The position numbers and the translations under genes were made by a program. Shown one piece after another: positions 1-11,700 of a DNA stretch of 64,000 nt. Below the pieces are notes generated by a model. It was given only the letters and a program-made list of their open reading frames with translations, ran no database searches and was not told the DNA's origin. The stretch is from Anas platyrhynchos (lineage: Eukaryota > Chordata > Aves > Anseriformes > Anatidae), in contig NC_092587.1 in the NCBI RefSeq assembly GCF_047663525.1, positions 46,708,501 through 46,772,500 on the forward strand, read 5' to 3'. The stretch's first letter is position 1, and each line of letters starts with the position of its first letter.

Positions 1-1310
1 TGCGCTGCCACAACAGCACAGACTGCACATTCCACATTATGAAACCCTTCTAGTTTAAAGAGCTAAGCGGTCTTCCATTTCCACTTCCAAGAAGGTAATT
101 CATTTGGCTATGTGACACTCTGTAGATGCATGTTAGACACGTAGAAGAAGAAATTCCCCCTCTAAAGAGTATTTTCTGCTACAAATTATGCCTGCCCTCA
201 GCAACAGTCACACTCAGTAACCTGTACCATGAAGCCTGACTGTAATTAGTGCACTTAGTCCAGCACGAGCTCTTTCTGGCACCGAGTCCTTGTACTGCAT
301 CACAATGTGATGACTCTTACTGTACACGTTCTCCTGTACATCAGCCTCATATGGGTCAAGGAATCTTAAATATGAACTGGCTTTGTCTTCTGCTTAGCAA
401 AAGAGAGGAGATTGTTGTCAGAGACCAGAAATAGGCATGAAGTCACCCTGCGTGTACATCCAGCAGAAAGCAAAACCATGCCTAAATCAGCATGGAAGGG
501 CTGACAAGACCCAAAAGTAAAAGCAGCATCTGAGCTGAGATTTTGATACTATGGGGAGGGCTGTGGAGATGGACACATCTCTCTAACATGCTGGAGCTCG
601 GTATTTGAAACACAGCCCATGCTCCACAGGTCCATGTATCTGCCAGACGCATCCCCAGAGCATCCCACCATGAATCAGCCGCTGCAAAATGGTGGGCAGG
701 GCATGAAGTCACGGTGCTTAGGGCTACTTAGAAGCCAGACTTCTGTGCCAGGATAGGCACAATCATTGCAATAGATGGCCTGAGAGAGAGAGGGCTGGTA
801 TCTTCAGGACTTGGGGGGCTCTGGCCCCCTTTGAAGGCTGCACAATGAGCCTGGGAACAAGTCTGCGTTATCCATCACTGCCGGAGCTCAGCTGCACCCA
901 GGGCTTGAGCCAGGTGCCAGGGCTGAAACAAGACCCTGAGCCCGAGCCTGCTCGCCCCGGCTGCCAGCAGCTTTCTGCCCGGGAGATGCTGAGGCTGGCA
1001 GCACACGGGAAGCAGCCAGCAGGTTAATCCCCATCACCACTTGTAGTGCGGGATGGAGTGGAGAGCTGACGCGGAAAGCATTGGTGCTGTGGGTTTCTAT
1101 GGCATTTCAATTTCATCGTTGTCTTGCTATCTGCATATCAATTGCCAAGAAAAGTAGGGAACCAGGAGGGGCAAAGGTTACGTGGGAGCTAAGTAAACAG
1201 CGGTGGCAATAATCCAGCAAGTGCAGGTTCCATTGCAGAAATTACGCTGACTGCCTACCAACAGTTTTCTTTCTTCAGCCAGTCCTTCCCACCTCTTTCT
1301 CTCCTGTGCT

Positions 1311-1361
1311 TTGCTTTTTTTTCTTTTTTTCTTTTCTTTTTTCTTTTTTTTTTTTTCTTCT
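1311..1361. repeat. T-rich polypyrimidine tract
   Basis: Runs of T interrupted by single C over about 50 bp. It is low complexity and has no gene association. Confidence 0.85.
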
Positions 1362-3745
1362 GAATCCCCTGTAAAAGGAACATGTGCAGATTAGCTGGTT
1401 CCCCTTCATTCCTGCTTGTTCAAAATGTACGGTAAGAAGAGGGAGAGAGAGGGGAGAAAAAAACTCAAAATGCCTGGAGCCATAGCTTGTGGATAAAAAA
1501 CAGCTGCACGTGAGAAATAATTGATGCGGTTTTCAAACTACTGCAGTTTGGAGAATAAAATGCCAACTCAGCCCTTGCTTCCAGAAGGATGACAGAGCCT
1601 AAAAGACACCTTCCTAAAGCAAAGCCCTATCAGAGGCATTTTGGTTGCTGTTAGTCAGAGGTGTAGCAACTACTGGATCTTCAGGACACCAGGACAATCC
1701 CAGGCCCTCTCTTCCATCCCGTGAACCTGAAGAGAGGACAGCACGGGGAAGCGCTGCCCTGTTTTGCGACAAGGTGAGGAACCCTTGCTGGAGCATGGGG
1801 TCCCTTCGACTTGCACAGGGGGACCCTTCTCCTCGCTAAGGATCGATGCTATAATCAGAGGGAAAAGGGTTCAAATCTTCAGCAGACCACATGGTAAGTG
1901 GATTTGCATGTGCTCAATAAAGGGAGTTACTGTGACAAGCAACATGCAGGAGTCTACCCAAGTGACTGTGGATGTCTCAGCTTTGCTCCCTCCTCCCTTT
2001 TCCAGGTTCCCTACTGATCCTTTGAATTTTTCCCTGTGGTAGGGAAGAAATGGGGTGATTTCCATCCTTATTACAGGTTTCTGAAGAATGGTGCCATCAC
2101 TGCCATGATGCTTCTGTGACTTGACTTCCAATTACACTAAATCCCATGTAAGTGCTCTCATTCCTGCATGCACACTGGTGCAGCATGCAAAACACTTGGC
2201 TCAAAGAAGTTGATCCCTGGGTACATTGAAAAGTAATGGCACTTTGGTTCCTTCATTCTCCTGTAAAGTGCTGCACTGTAGCAGAACTCAGATTTAACAG
2301 TAACTTAAGCAAGGGAATGTGAAGCTTTAATCAGTATTTATCACTCCAGCTTATCCTTTGGTTTATTTTCATGCAGAAAATTTAGGAATCAAACTGCTTC
2401 AAAATATGATGGGTCAGTAAAATGTTTTCCTTACTCATTAAAGAAAAAAAAAAAAAGTGCAAGACTTATTAGTGGGTTTTAATAGAACGGATTAATGATG
2501 TAGTACCAAAACAGATGAGAGGAAGGTGGCTTCAGCCCCCATCCAAAATCCCCTTGCATTGACTTCAGCAGACTTTGAATGAAGACCAAATTTTTTTCTT
2601 GAAACAAATCAATTTAGATTCCTTTTACCAAACTCTTTTGACATGTTTAAATCATGTATGTGGTACAGGAACACCTCTTCTGGAAGGGAGGAGCGGATCA
2701 TGTCCTGCAAACAGCAGCCACCAGACCTGGATGAGCCACATTCTCTCTGAAGCACTTTGTGCTGATCCAGTGGGCCACTCTTTGAGGCAGACCATCACCA
2801 TCTCACGTGGTGGAGCAAAGGGACAGAGACATATCACCTCCACCACCCTGGTACCTTACGTTGAACACCAGGAACACTGGTAAAAGACAAAACACATCAG
2901 CAAAATGATAAAGGGCAAGCTGAAGCTGCCGTGGGGAAGGACCCTGTACAGGTCTGTGGTGGCTCTGTGCACAGCACAGCACAACACACCTCACACCGGT
3001 GTGCGTGGGAATCCAGAGCTCTCTGACCACATTTCTTGGACCCAGTCCCTCATCTTCCTCACCACAGGGCGATGCTCCGCGGGGTAACCCCTCTGCTCCT
3101 GGCACACGGTGAAGGGGCCATGCCTGGCCCTCGGGGGAGCCGTGCGTGCGGGCAGACACATCTGGCGCATGTGACACCACTTAAAATAGCCAGACATACC
3201 CGAAGGGCTGCATCGGCCCCGAGGGCCTCCTGTTAAACTGTAACAGGAGTCCTGCGTACTTACACAGGTGCCAGTATACAAAATGCTGATCTTTGAACAA
3301 GCCTCTAGTTAAAAGTAAATCTGATCTTTTGAATTTTTGACGTTTTTATGACAAAAGCATAGGCCAGCCTGGTCTGGCCAGGCAGGGGGTGAGGTATTCC
3401 ATCCGTGTTTTGCTTCTAAAATTAGCTTTGCATCTTCATTTTAAAATGCCAGTCCCAGCTCATCCTTCTCCTGGGCAGGGAGCTTGGGGGAAGAATTTTT
3501 TTGTTGGCTTCTTTCACATCACCTGATTCATGGCCCAGGATTTCGCCTTGATGGAAAAGGCTGAAGGGCTTCCTTTAGGGGTGGGACACCAAAGGACCTC
3601 TGAGGGAACCTCTATGAGCTCTAAGCCATCACCCCTTCTTCCTGGGACATGTATATTCAGGGAAAATCATTGCTCTTCAAGCAGTTGGTTTGGTTAGTGC
3701 AGTCAGGAGACACAAATACAAAAGGCAGGCTGATCTTTATATTTC

Positions 3746-3790
3746 TGTTTGTTTGTTGTTGTTGTTTGTTGTTTGTTTGTTTCTATTTGT
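3746..3790. repeat. GTT/GTTT microsatellite
   Basis: An irregular mix of GTTT and GTT units on the + strand. Confidence 0.85.
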
Positions 3791-4180
3791 TGCCTGTCTA
3801 TCTACAACCACCTTGCAGACAAATGACAGCTGGAAAAATCTCATTTTTACTGACCCAGCAGAATGGGATGAAAAACCTATACGCCTCTGATCCTGAAGAA
3901 GTTTTGGAGAGAGGCGAATGCTCTGGTCCTCATGATTTTGTGATTTCCTCTTCTAGCACCTCAAGAGACAATGCTGATAGACAGAGAAAACAAAACCATG
4001 CTGAAACATCCGTGTGGGCTTCCTACCCTCTGCTGAACCCCCCACCAGATCTGTGAAGCCGCAGTCACCCACACCTGCCTTGGGGAGGTGCCAGCAGCTC
4101 GATGTCTTGCACAGCTCCGTGGTGGGCTTTTACAGAGCCACCACCAGGGCTGTGCTTGTCCAGCTGCCACGGGACCTGCC

Positions 4181-4202
4181 CTGCTCCTGCTCCTGCTCCT
4201 GC
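4181..4202. repeat. CTGCTC short tandem repeat
   Basis: Three and a half copies of a 6-bp unit in a GC-rich stretch about 1.4 kb upstream of the NTN4 ATG. Confidence 0.8.
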
Positions 4203-5023
4203 GACAAAGGGCCAGGAGGACCACAGCTGTCAAGGGGAAGCACAAACTCAGCCAGAAGCACAAGCAAGCCTTAGCAGGCTGCAGAGCTGCTGGGCAAGAA
4301 GGAAGGTGCAACCCCGTTTGGCTTTTGAGCACCAAGGCCTGTGAGCCAGTGACATCTGGAAGGAGCAAGGTGAGGGCAGCTGACCTTGCATGCTAAGGCT
4401 GATTTTTGGATGTCCTGCCTGTGGTCATCTGGAAATTTTCCTTTATTTGCGCCTGTTGTCCAAGCAATGGGTCCATTCCAGCAGTGTCAGCCTGCCTTCC
4501 TCTGCCACTGCTGTGAGCATGTGCTGACCACACGCTCTTCCTCCTGTCCCAGTGATTCCTTACCCAGCACACAGCCTCTCTCCTCCCATTTTCCCATCAC
4601 TGGCCGCTGCTCTTCCCACTCATTTCTAAATCAATGCAGGGTCCACTTGCACTCTCCCTCTCCATTCACTGACACCACCACCCATCTCCCCTCTCAGGAC
4701 TCTGTTGTCTGAGGACAACTTCTTGTCCTCCTGCCCAGTGCCTCCTCCAGAGCCCCCCGTGCCCCACCAGCCTTTTCTCCCCCCCAGCATCTCCCACTCC
4801 CCCTGCCCAGACAGCTGCTCCCCCGTGCTGGTGCTGAACGTGTGGGTGCAGCAACGATTGCTTGGGCTCTGAGCATCACCAGGAGGCTGCGGGGTCCCGG
4901 CATGTGCCCGGGGCTGGAGGTCGCTGTCTGCATGCGCACGGGGCAGATGCCAGCGAAACGCCTCTGCGGTGTGCAAGGTAGCGCTGAAACATCAGAAAGG
5001 TGGCTGAGATCAGCCAGCCTGCA

Positions 5024-5423
5024 TGGGGTGGGAGGGGATGGGATGGGATGGGATGGGATGGGATGGGATGGGATGGGATGGGATGGGGTGGGGTGGGGTG
5101 GGATGGGATGGGGTGGGGTGGGGTGGGATGGGATGGGATGGGATGGGATGGGGTGGGATGGGATGGGATGGGATGGGATGGGATGGGATGGGATGGGATG
5201 GGATGGGATGGGATGGGATGGGATGGGGTGGGGTGGGATGGGATGGGATGGGATGGGATGTGGTGGGGTGGGGTGGGATGGGATGGGATGGGATGGGATG
5301 GGATGGGGTGGGATGGGATGGGATGTGGTGGGGTGGGATGAGATGGGATGGGATGGGATGGGATGGGATGGGGTGGGATGGGATGGGATGTGGTGGGGTG
5401 GGATGTGGTGGGGTGGGGTGGGG
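5024..5423 (+). repeat. (GGGAT)n pentanucleotide array upstream of NTN4
   Basis: About 80 pentamers, mostly GGATG in register, with interspersed GGGTG and TGGTG variants and one AGATG. The array runs directly into the CpG-rich promoter. The + strand has runs of at least three G every five bases, a canonical G-quadruplex pattern. The last third contains a 65-bp higher-order duplication (5261-5325 and 5326-5390). Confidence 0.97.
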
Positions 5424-5597
5424 CGGAGCGGCGCGGGGCGGAGCGGGGCGGTGGCTGCGGGGCGCGGGGCGGCGGCGGGCGGCGGAGCGCGGCGGGCGGG
5501 CGGCGGCGGGGCCGCGCGGGGCCCCCGCTGATGCCGCGCAGGGCCCGGAGCGCCGCGGGGCGGCGGGGCGGGCGGCGCCGCGGCCGGGGGCTCGGCC
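5420..5597 (+). promoter_or_regulatory. NTN4: CpG-island promoter and 5' UTR of NTN4
   Basis: This GC-extreme, CpG-dense stretch lies just before the NTN4 start and continues through exon 1 into the start of intron 1 (to about 5720). GC boxes GGGCGG sit at 5421-5426, 5436-5441 and 5446-5451. No TATA box is visible. The transcription start is not defined by sequence; I infer that it lies in this stretch or just upstream. An out-of-frame ATG at 5531 lies inside. Confidence 0.7.
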
Positions 5598-5700
5598 ATG
5601 GGGCTCGGGACGCGGCGGCTGCTGCTGCTGCTGCTGGCCGCGCTGCCGGTGCCGCTGCTGGTCCTGCTGGCGCTGCTGGCGCCGGGCGCCGCTGCTGCAG
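5598..5700 (+). CDS. NTN4: NTN4 exon 1 (coding part): signal peptide
   Basis: The ATG lies in GGCCATGG. The 34 codons give a basic n-region (two Arg), six consecutive CTG leucine codons (5619-5636, Leu8-13), a long Leu/Ala hydrophobic core and a small-residue Ala/Gly region suited to signal peptidase. The exon ends in phase 1 and the donor is GTGGGT at 5701. The signal peptide is longer and more repetitive than in mammalian netrin-4; the CTG run could vary in length. Confidence 0.92.
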
Positions 5701-8700
5701 GTGGGTCGCGACCCCCCGGGAAAGCCCCGTGGGAAAAGGGGGGGAGTGGGGAGAGGGGAGAGGGACCCCGGGGGAAAGGGGTGTCCGCCTGGCAGGATCC
5801 CCTGCTGCTCGGGGGGGTGATCAGGTTTGTGCTGCGATCCCCGGGGTGTCGGCGAGCCGAGCGCCAGGACCCCGTAGCAAGAAGGAGAAACCCGGCTGGG
5901 GAGAGGGGGCTTGGTCGGGCACGGGGCGCAAGTGGAACATCACCAGGCGAGGGTTGCTAAAATGCTTTAGCAGGAAGCATATGATTTTCCGTGGATGTTT
6001 TACAGGTGAGTCATGGTATTCGCTGCGTGCTCTTGCTCATTACGGAAGGTCCCAGGGCAGCAGCACGCACGGGACAGGGAACGGGGCATTTAGCTGGGCA
6101 GATGCTTTTAGTGCAAGTAAGGCAAAGCACCGCTCCGGGGCTGTGGCACGGCAGTCATGAGCTCGTGGCTCACGGCGTGGAAACCTTTACGCTCTCATCT
6201 GTCTTTCTGCCGAATTCCTCTCGCATGCGGCACTAAACTGGAAAGCTGTCACTTTGCATAGCATGCGGTGCTCTGCCTCCGTCACGCGACTCTAACTCAA
6301 GTGCAAACAAACACCCTTTACAGGGGGTTTCCTTTCCCCCCTTCCTGCCCCGGTGATGAGCAGCAGGGTCTGCATGCTGGCAGCTTTCCTAAAATCTTGC
6401 TGAAGCTGAGGTCCCTGGCCCCAAGTCTGGCTGCAGGTTAGGAAGGGACCAGCTGCAGTCAGTGACCGGGGCCGGAGGGTATGAGGAGCTGAATGCTGCT
6501 GGGGGCAGTCGAGTACCTTCAGCTCCCAGTGTCTTGCATCGGAATTCAGTAGCCAGCCCCCCTGGCACAGCATTGCCCCTGCCCCAGGGACAGCCGCCCC
6601 CGGGACAGCCACCCCAGGGACAGCCACCCCGAGCCCTGGCACCACCGGGGGCCCCAGGGACCCTCCCTACTGCCTCCCTGGGACAGCAATTGTTGCTGTG
6701 CAAAGAAACCAAAAGGTTTCAAACACAAGCAATAACCTGGTCCCAGTTCAGGGTGCTGGCTGAGCCCCGCTGTGTTTGCCTCTTCCCGAGCCCACCTTAC
6801 GGTCCCACAGCTCAGGGAACCGCAGCGAAAGCTCACCTAGTTGTTTAGCGGCTAGCTGCGCTGTGCTACGTGTAGCCAAAGAATCTAGGAAAGCAGCCAA
6901 ACACATAAATTAGGCCAACTTGCGGCAAGCCTGATAACATGATAATAGCACACACTTGCCTCTCCCTCCGGAGAGCCGTGTAGGTTAGTTAGTGTTTACA
7001 CGAGGCTTTGAAAAGTGTCTTCAGGAGATGTAAGGGACATTGTGTGAATTTTACAGTTAGCTTTGTGTACTTTTCTGGAGCAGATGTGTGCTGCACAGTT
7101 AATACAGATCATCTCAGATACACTTCTACACGTAGTGCTTCTGTCTCTGTAGGAAGCTGACTTCACCGAGCCTGTTCAGCTCACTAAAAACTTCCCGAAA
7201 CTTTTTACCTGGTGAAGTCCAGAGACTGGAATGAGAAGTGCTTTGTGATGGGTGCATAACAAGCAGCGGTCCACATCTGTTCCGAATAACCAGCACAGAA
7301 AACCTGCATAGATTGATGGTGGTAAAAATGTGTTGTTTCCAGGGTGTTTCTCCTTAAAGAGCAGGAGTGGGGAAATTTGTCAGGCTCTTCAGAGGCTTAG
7401 TCTCTGCTAGTGGATAATATAGCTTAATTGCAACTATGACACTGTAGACAAAGGCTGAATAAAGCCCAAATAAAGGATTTATTGGATGCTAAACTGAAAT
7501 GACCTTTGGACATAACAAAAATGCCAAGAAGAAGCCATAGTAATTGGTGCACAAAGCTGATTATGTACGATTGGCCCAGTGATAAAGAAGACATTATGCA
7601 CTTCGGATATTTTGGCCTGCCTGCATCCAAGTCATCAGAGCTTCTTCTTTTTTATTATTATATTAAACAGTCGTGGTTCATAAAATACAGCCTTGGCCTC
7701 CTGCTACATTTATTAACGAAGAGGAGAAAGCCCCTCATCACGCGTTCCCGAACCAGGAGGGTTGCTGTGCGGAGGGTTTCACTCCGAACCCCACAGTGAT
7801 TTTGTTTTCCTTCAACACTCTTACTGTGATCTTTAAACCGACAAGAGAAACCTGAACACAGCCCGCAGAGACTCAGCTGCGAGGCAGCTTGCCAGCGTCA
7901 TTTCAGCCAAGGATTTATTCCTCCCCCCCCCAGCCCTGCTTTACACACATCGGTGACAGGCTTCCCAAACTTCAGCAGCGTGTCGATTCAACCTGTGCTG
8001 CAGATTGGGACTGTGGGGAGATCTGGGATTGGAAAGGAGGGGAGGGAAATGGGGGTGAGAGTTTGGGGTCACCGTTTGAAGGAGATGCTCGCAGCAGCTC
8101 CCGTGCCCCCACACCCAATATGCCATGGTGAGATGGGGCACTACACATGCGGCAGAAGCACGTCACCTTTCTTCTGCCTTGCTCCCATCCCCAGCACTGC
8201 CTGGGTCCCCTCCAGGGCCTCGGGGATGGGTGGCCGCAGTCCCTGGGGGCCTCCTCCCTGCCCTGCCCAGCTGCCTGAGACAGGAGGGCGAGGTGCAGGC
8301 GTCCCTCCTCCCGCCCTCTCTCCCTTCTCATCCCTTTACAACTCTTGCTTGGGATTTTCCCAAGCACAGGGAAGCCCTGAGGGTGGGGTTGCATTTTTTT
8401 ATTTTATTTTTTTTGCTTTGTTTTGCTGTTTTAGACGTGCTAAGCTGCAAGGAGAGCGCCATGTGGCGGTGCATCTCCTTGATGGGTTGATGGGCACCAG
8501 GCACGTAGCTGTGCTCGGGTGGCGGGTGGTTGAGCGCGGCACAGCCTCGGGGTGTGTGGCAGGGCCCCAAAACACATCCCGCAGTCACTTCATTTTCCTT
8601 CCAGGCCTGGGCAGTGCAGCCGGGGCGGGCAGCCCTTGCGAGAAGGCCTGCAACCCCCGGATGGGCAACCTGGCACACGGGCGGGCACTGCGGACGGAGA

Positions 8701-11700
8701 CGGCCTGCGGGCGCCACGCCGCCGAGTCCTTCTGCGCCTACACCGAGGACACCGCGCTCCGCTGCCAGCCCCCCGCCTGCGGCCGCTGCAGCGGGGCCCA
8801 CGCGGGGCTGGCGCATCCCCCCGCCGCCATGGCCGACTCCCCCTTCCGCCGGCCCCGCACGTGGTGGCAGGCGGCCGGGGACACCCCGCAGGAGACCATC
8901 CGGCTGGACCTGGAGGCCGCCTTCTACTTCACGCACCTGATCCTGGTCTTCAAGTCGCCCCGGCCAGCGGCCATGGTGCTGGAGCGCTCGCAGGACTTCG
9001 GCAAGACCTGGAAGCCCTACAAGTATTTTGCTGCCAACTGCTCCGCAGCCTTCGGGCTGGAGGACGACGTGGCGAGGAAGGGAGCCCTCTGCACCTCCAG
9101 ATACTCCAGCCCCTTCCCCTGCACCGGAGGAGAGGTGAGTCTGCCGGGACAGCCCTCTGCTCCGTTTGGGGCTTGTGTTGCTCGTTTTGCTGCACTGGGC
9201 TCCCCTTTAACCCCATTTATTTCACAAGGTGTGTTCCAGGTAATGTAGGCATCCTCCTGTGCCTCGCCTCTCTGGGCTCCTAGTCCCGCTGTTTTTCCCC
9301 CAAAGCTGCTCATCCCTCACCTGGTGAATGAGCATGGACACGGTGGGGGCTTGGGGACTGAGAAGGTCCAAAGACGTGGGAGTTCACCAGCTTCACGCTT
9401 ACTCCCGTGTGGAAATAATGTGGGAAAAAAAATATAAGAGAAAAAAATACACATGAAAAACAAGATATTTTCAGTAGCAGAGACTACAGGTAGTAAATGG
9501 TGCATCTGGAGGTGCTACAAGCAGAACCCTTCCCCATCCTGATGGGAATTACTGGCAATGTCACACTGGTCACCCAGCCTGGCCACTGCTCCATGGGGTC
9601 CCCACCCGGGCAGGGGTCCCTCGGGACCATCGCTGGCCGCCAGGCTGCTCCCTCTAGTGGCCTCATCCCACGGGCTGGGCTGAACGGCGAAGGAAAACCT
9701 CACTCCGATGCATGCAGAGAGAGGAGCAAACCTGATTCATGAATCAGGGTGCCGGTTTTCCACTGATAAATGCTGTCATTGCATTTTTCCACTGATAACA
9801 TGTTTTGAGGCGAAGGTCCTGTCCTTGCAGACCAGCATCCACATCTCAGAAGAATCCCCCATTCATGGCTTCCCACCCTACCCCCATCTTTTAGGGTCAC
9901 CTTCGCCATGCTCAGAGCCCCTCTCTGCAGAAACGCAGGGAGCTGCTCACCAAGTTGCATCTCAGCTGCATCTCAGGATGCAGCCAACATCCTGCTCTAG
10001 GAGAAGCTGGGTAATGCTCTTGTCAGCTTAGAAACAAAGATCTCTGGACATGCCAGACTGGCCCACTCTTGTTCCATTCGACTAGCAAAGGGCAGTAGCA
10101 CACACTCACTTGGTGTGCAAGAGAAACATAAAATCATAGAATATGCTGAGTTGGAAGGGATCCACAAGAGAAAGTGATCTCTTCTCTTCTTCTCCCTCCA
10201 TCTTCCCATAGAAGTTAATGTGTCAGCACCCAGAATGAGGGCTGTGTCTGGCAACAACCTGTGCAAATCCTGGCCTTGCAAATCCCTCTGCAGGTCGGTG
10301 CAGTGTGAGGGCACAGCAGGACTGAGGCTCTTGTATGTCGAAACCAGTGCCTGTTTCAAGAAAGACAGAAATCTGGTACTGTTTGATGCGTCTGCGGTAG
10401 CCTGCTGCAAAACAAGCTGTGTACCGAGCTTGCTCCTGCAGGATCCCTTCTTCTGGCATTGCCTTAGTTTGTGTTATTGCAGAGAAGCTGTAAAAGTCAA
10501 GATCATTTAATTATTCCAGGGCTTAAACAAAAGTTGAGTCCAAGAGGCTGGAGCTTATAAGATTTTATTTACATGGCACACTTCAGTTCCCTGCACTTAA
10601 AAACCACTTCTGTTTACCTGCAAAGTAATAACAGCAACTTTCTGGTGACCAGATGGCAAGCGTGCATGCTTAGCAAATATCGCATTTAATTTATTACAGT
10701 GTGCTACATTCCAGCAATTACTCCTAACTGCCAATAGCAACATGTATCTCACCTAAAGAAACATCGGAGTTTTGTGTTCTGTTCGGAGTTATGCAGTGCT
10801 TTACTCCCACTTCTGGCTGGACCTAATTCCAGACATATGGAAACAGTAATTTCACTTGAAACAGTGGTTTTAAAGATGCAGTCATCTGAAATGTCCAAGG
10901 GTATTATTTAATTGCAGCTCAGTTTCCACAGTTTTCTTTAAAGCACAAACATAAATTCCATAAGTGCTACTGGATTTCTTTTTAAACTTTCGATAGCTTT
11001 TTAGTGCCATGTAACAGCTACAACCCATGATCCAGACTGCGTATCACACCATCTATATACCACTTTCTCCCACTTCAAACATATCAACACCACATGTGCA
11101 TTTCCAGGCACGGAGTCAGGGCCTGCAGGATCTGGCAGTGTTTTGTGGGACGGAGGGGTTTCTGCTTGCTGCTGGCAGCTCAGTGACTGCTGCCCATCCC
11201 TTGGGATGAGTAATTTGCAAAGGTCGGGGTGGTCTCAGGAGGTGGCTGCTCACCCCTAAAGATCATCAGAGTTCAGCAGACCTGGGCTGGTGGTCCCTGC
11301 TTTTCACTGTCTGCAAGGTGCAGGCAGCCCAGGGAGGTGGTGGTGTCACTGTCCCTGGGGGAGTCCGAGGAAAGGTTGGACGTGGTGCTTAGGGACATGG
11401 TTTGGTGGGTGACATTGGCAGTAGGGTGATGGATGAACCAGATGATCTTGGAGGTCTCTTCCAACCTTTATGGTTCTATGATCCACACTTCTGGTGCCTG
11501 CAAGCCCCATTTCAGGGCAGCAGAGGCAGAAGCTCGTTGTACTCAGTGGGTCGTGGCCTCTTTTTAGCAAGTCCTATGTGTTAATTTGGAGCAAAGGTGT
11601 GTCTGCTTCATTTTTTACTGTGTGCTTCTTTAAGGAAAGAAAACTCAGACCTTCTGCATTTTTTCTGCCCTCCAAGGACTTGGCAGTTCCTTTCAGGAAC

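Larger units (their letters stand above)
1..5023. other. Upstream intergenic DNA, no gene recognised
   Basis: There is no open frame with recognisable protein similarity. The region contains a pyrimidine tract (about 1311-1361), an A13 run (2444-2456), a GTT/GTTT-rich microsatellite (about 3746-3790) and a short CTGCTC run (about 4181-4202). The GC content rises from about 4000 toward the NTN4 promoter. Confidence 0.6.

Noticed and set aside
4694-5820. Long open frames on both strands with GMGWD or PSHPI-type repeats
   Set aside because: They are produced by the stop-free GGGAT pentamer array, which is open in all frames. They have no independent coding evidence.
8328-8936. 202-codon open frame on the - strand over NTN4 exon 2
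   Set aside because: Antisense shadow of a GC-rich exon; the translation has no recognisable domain.
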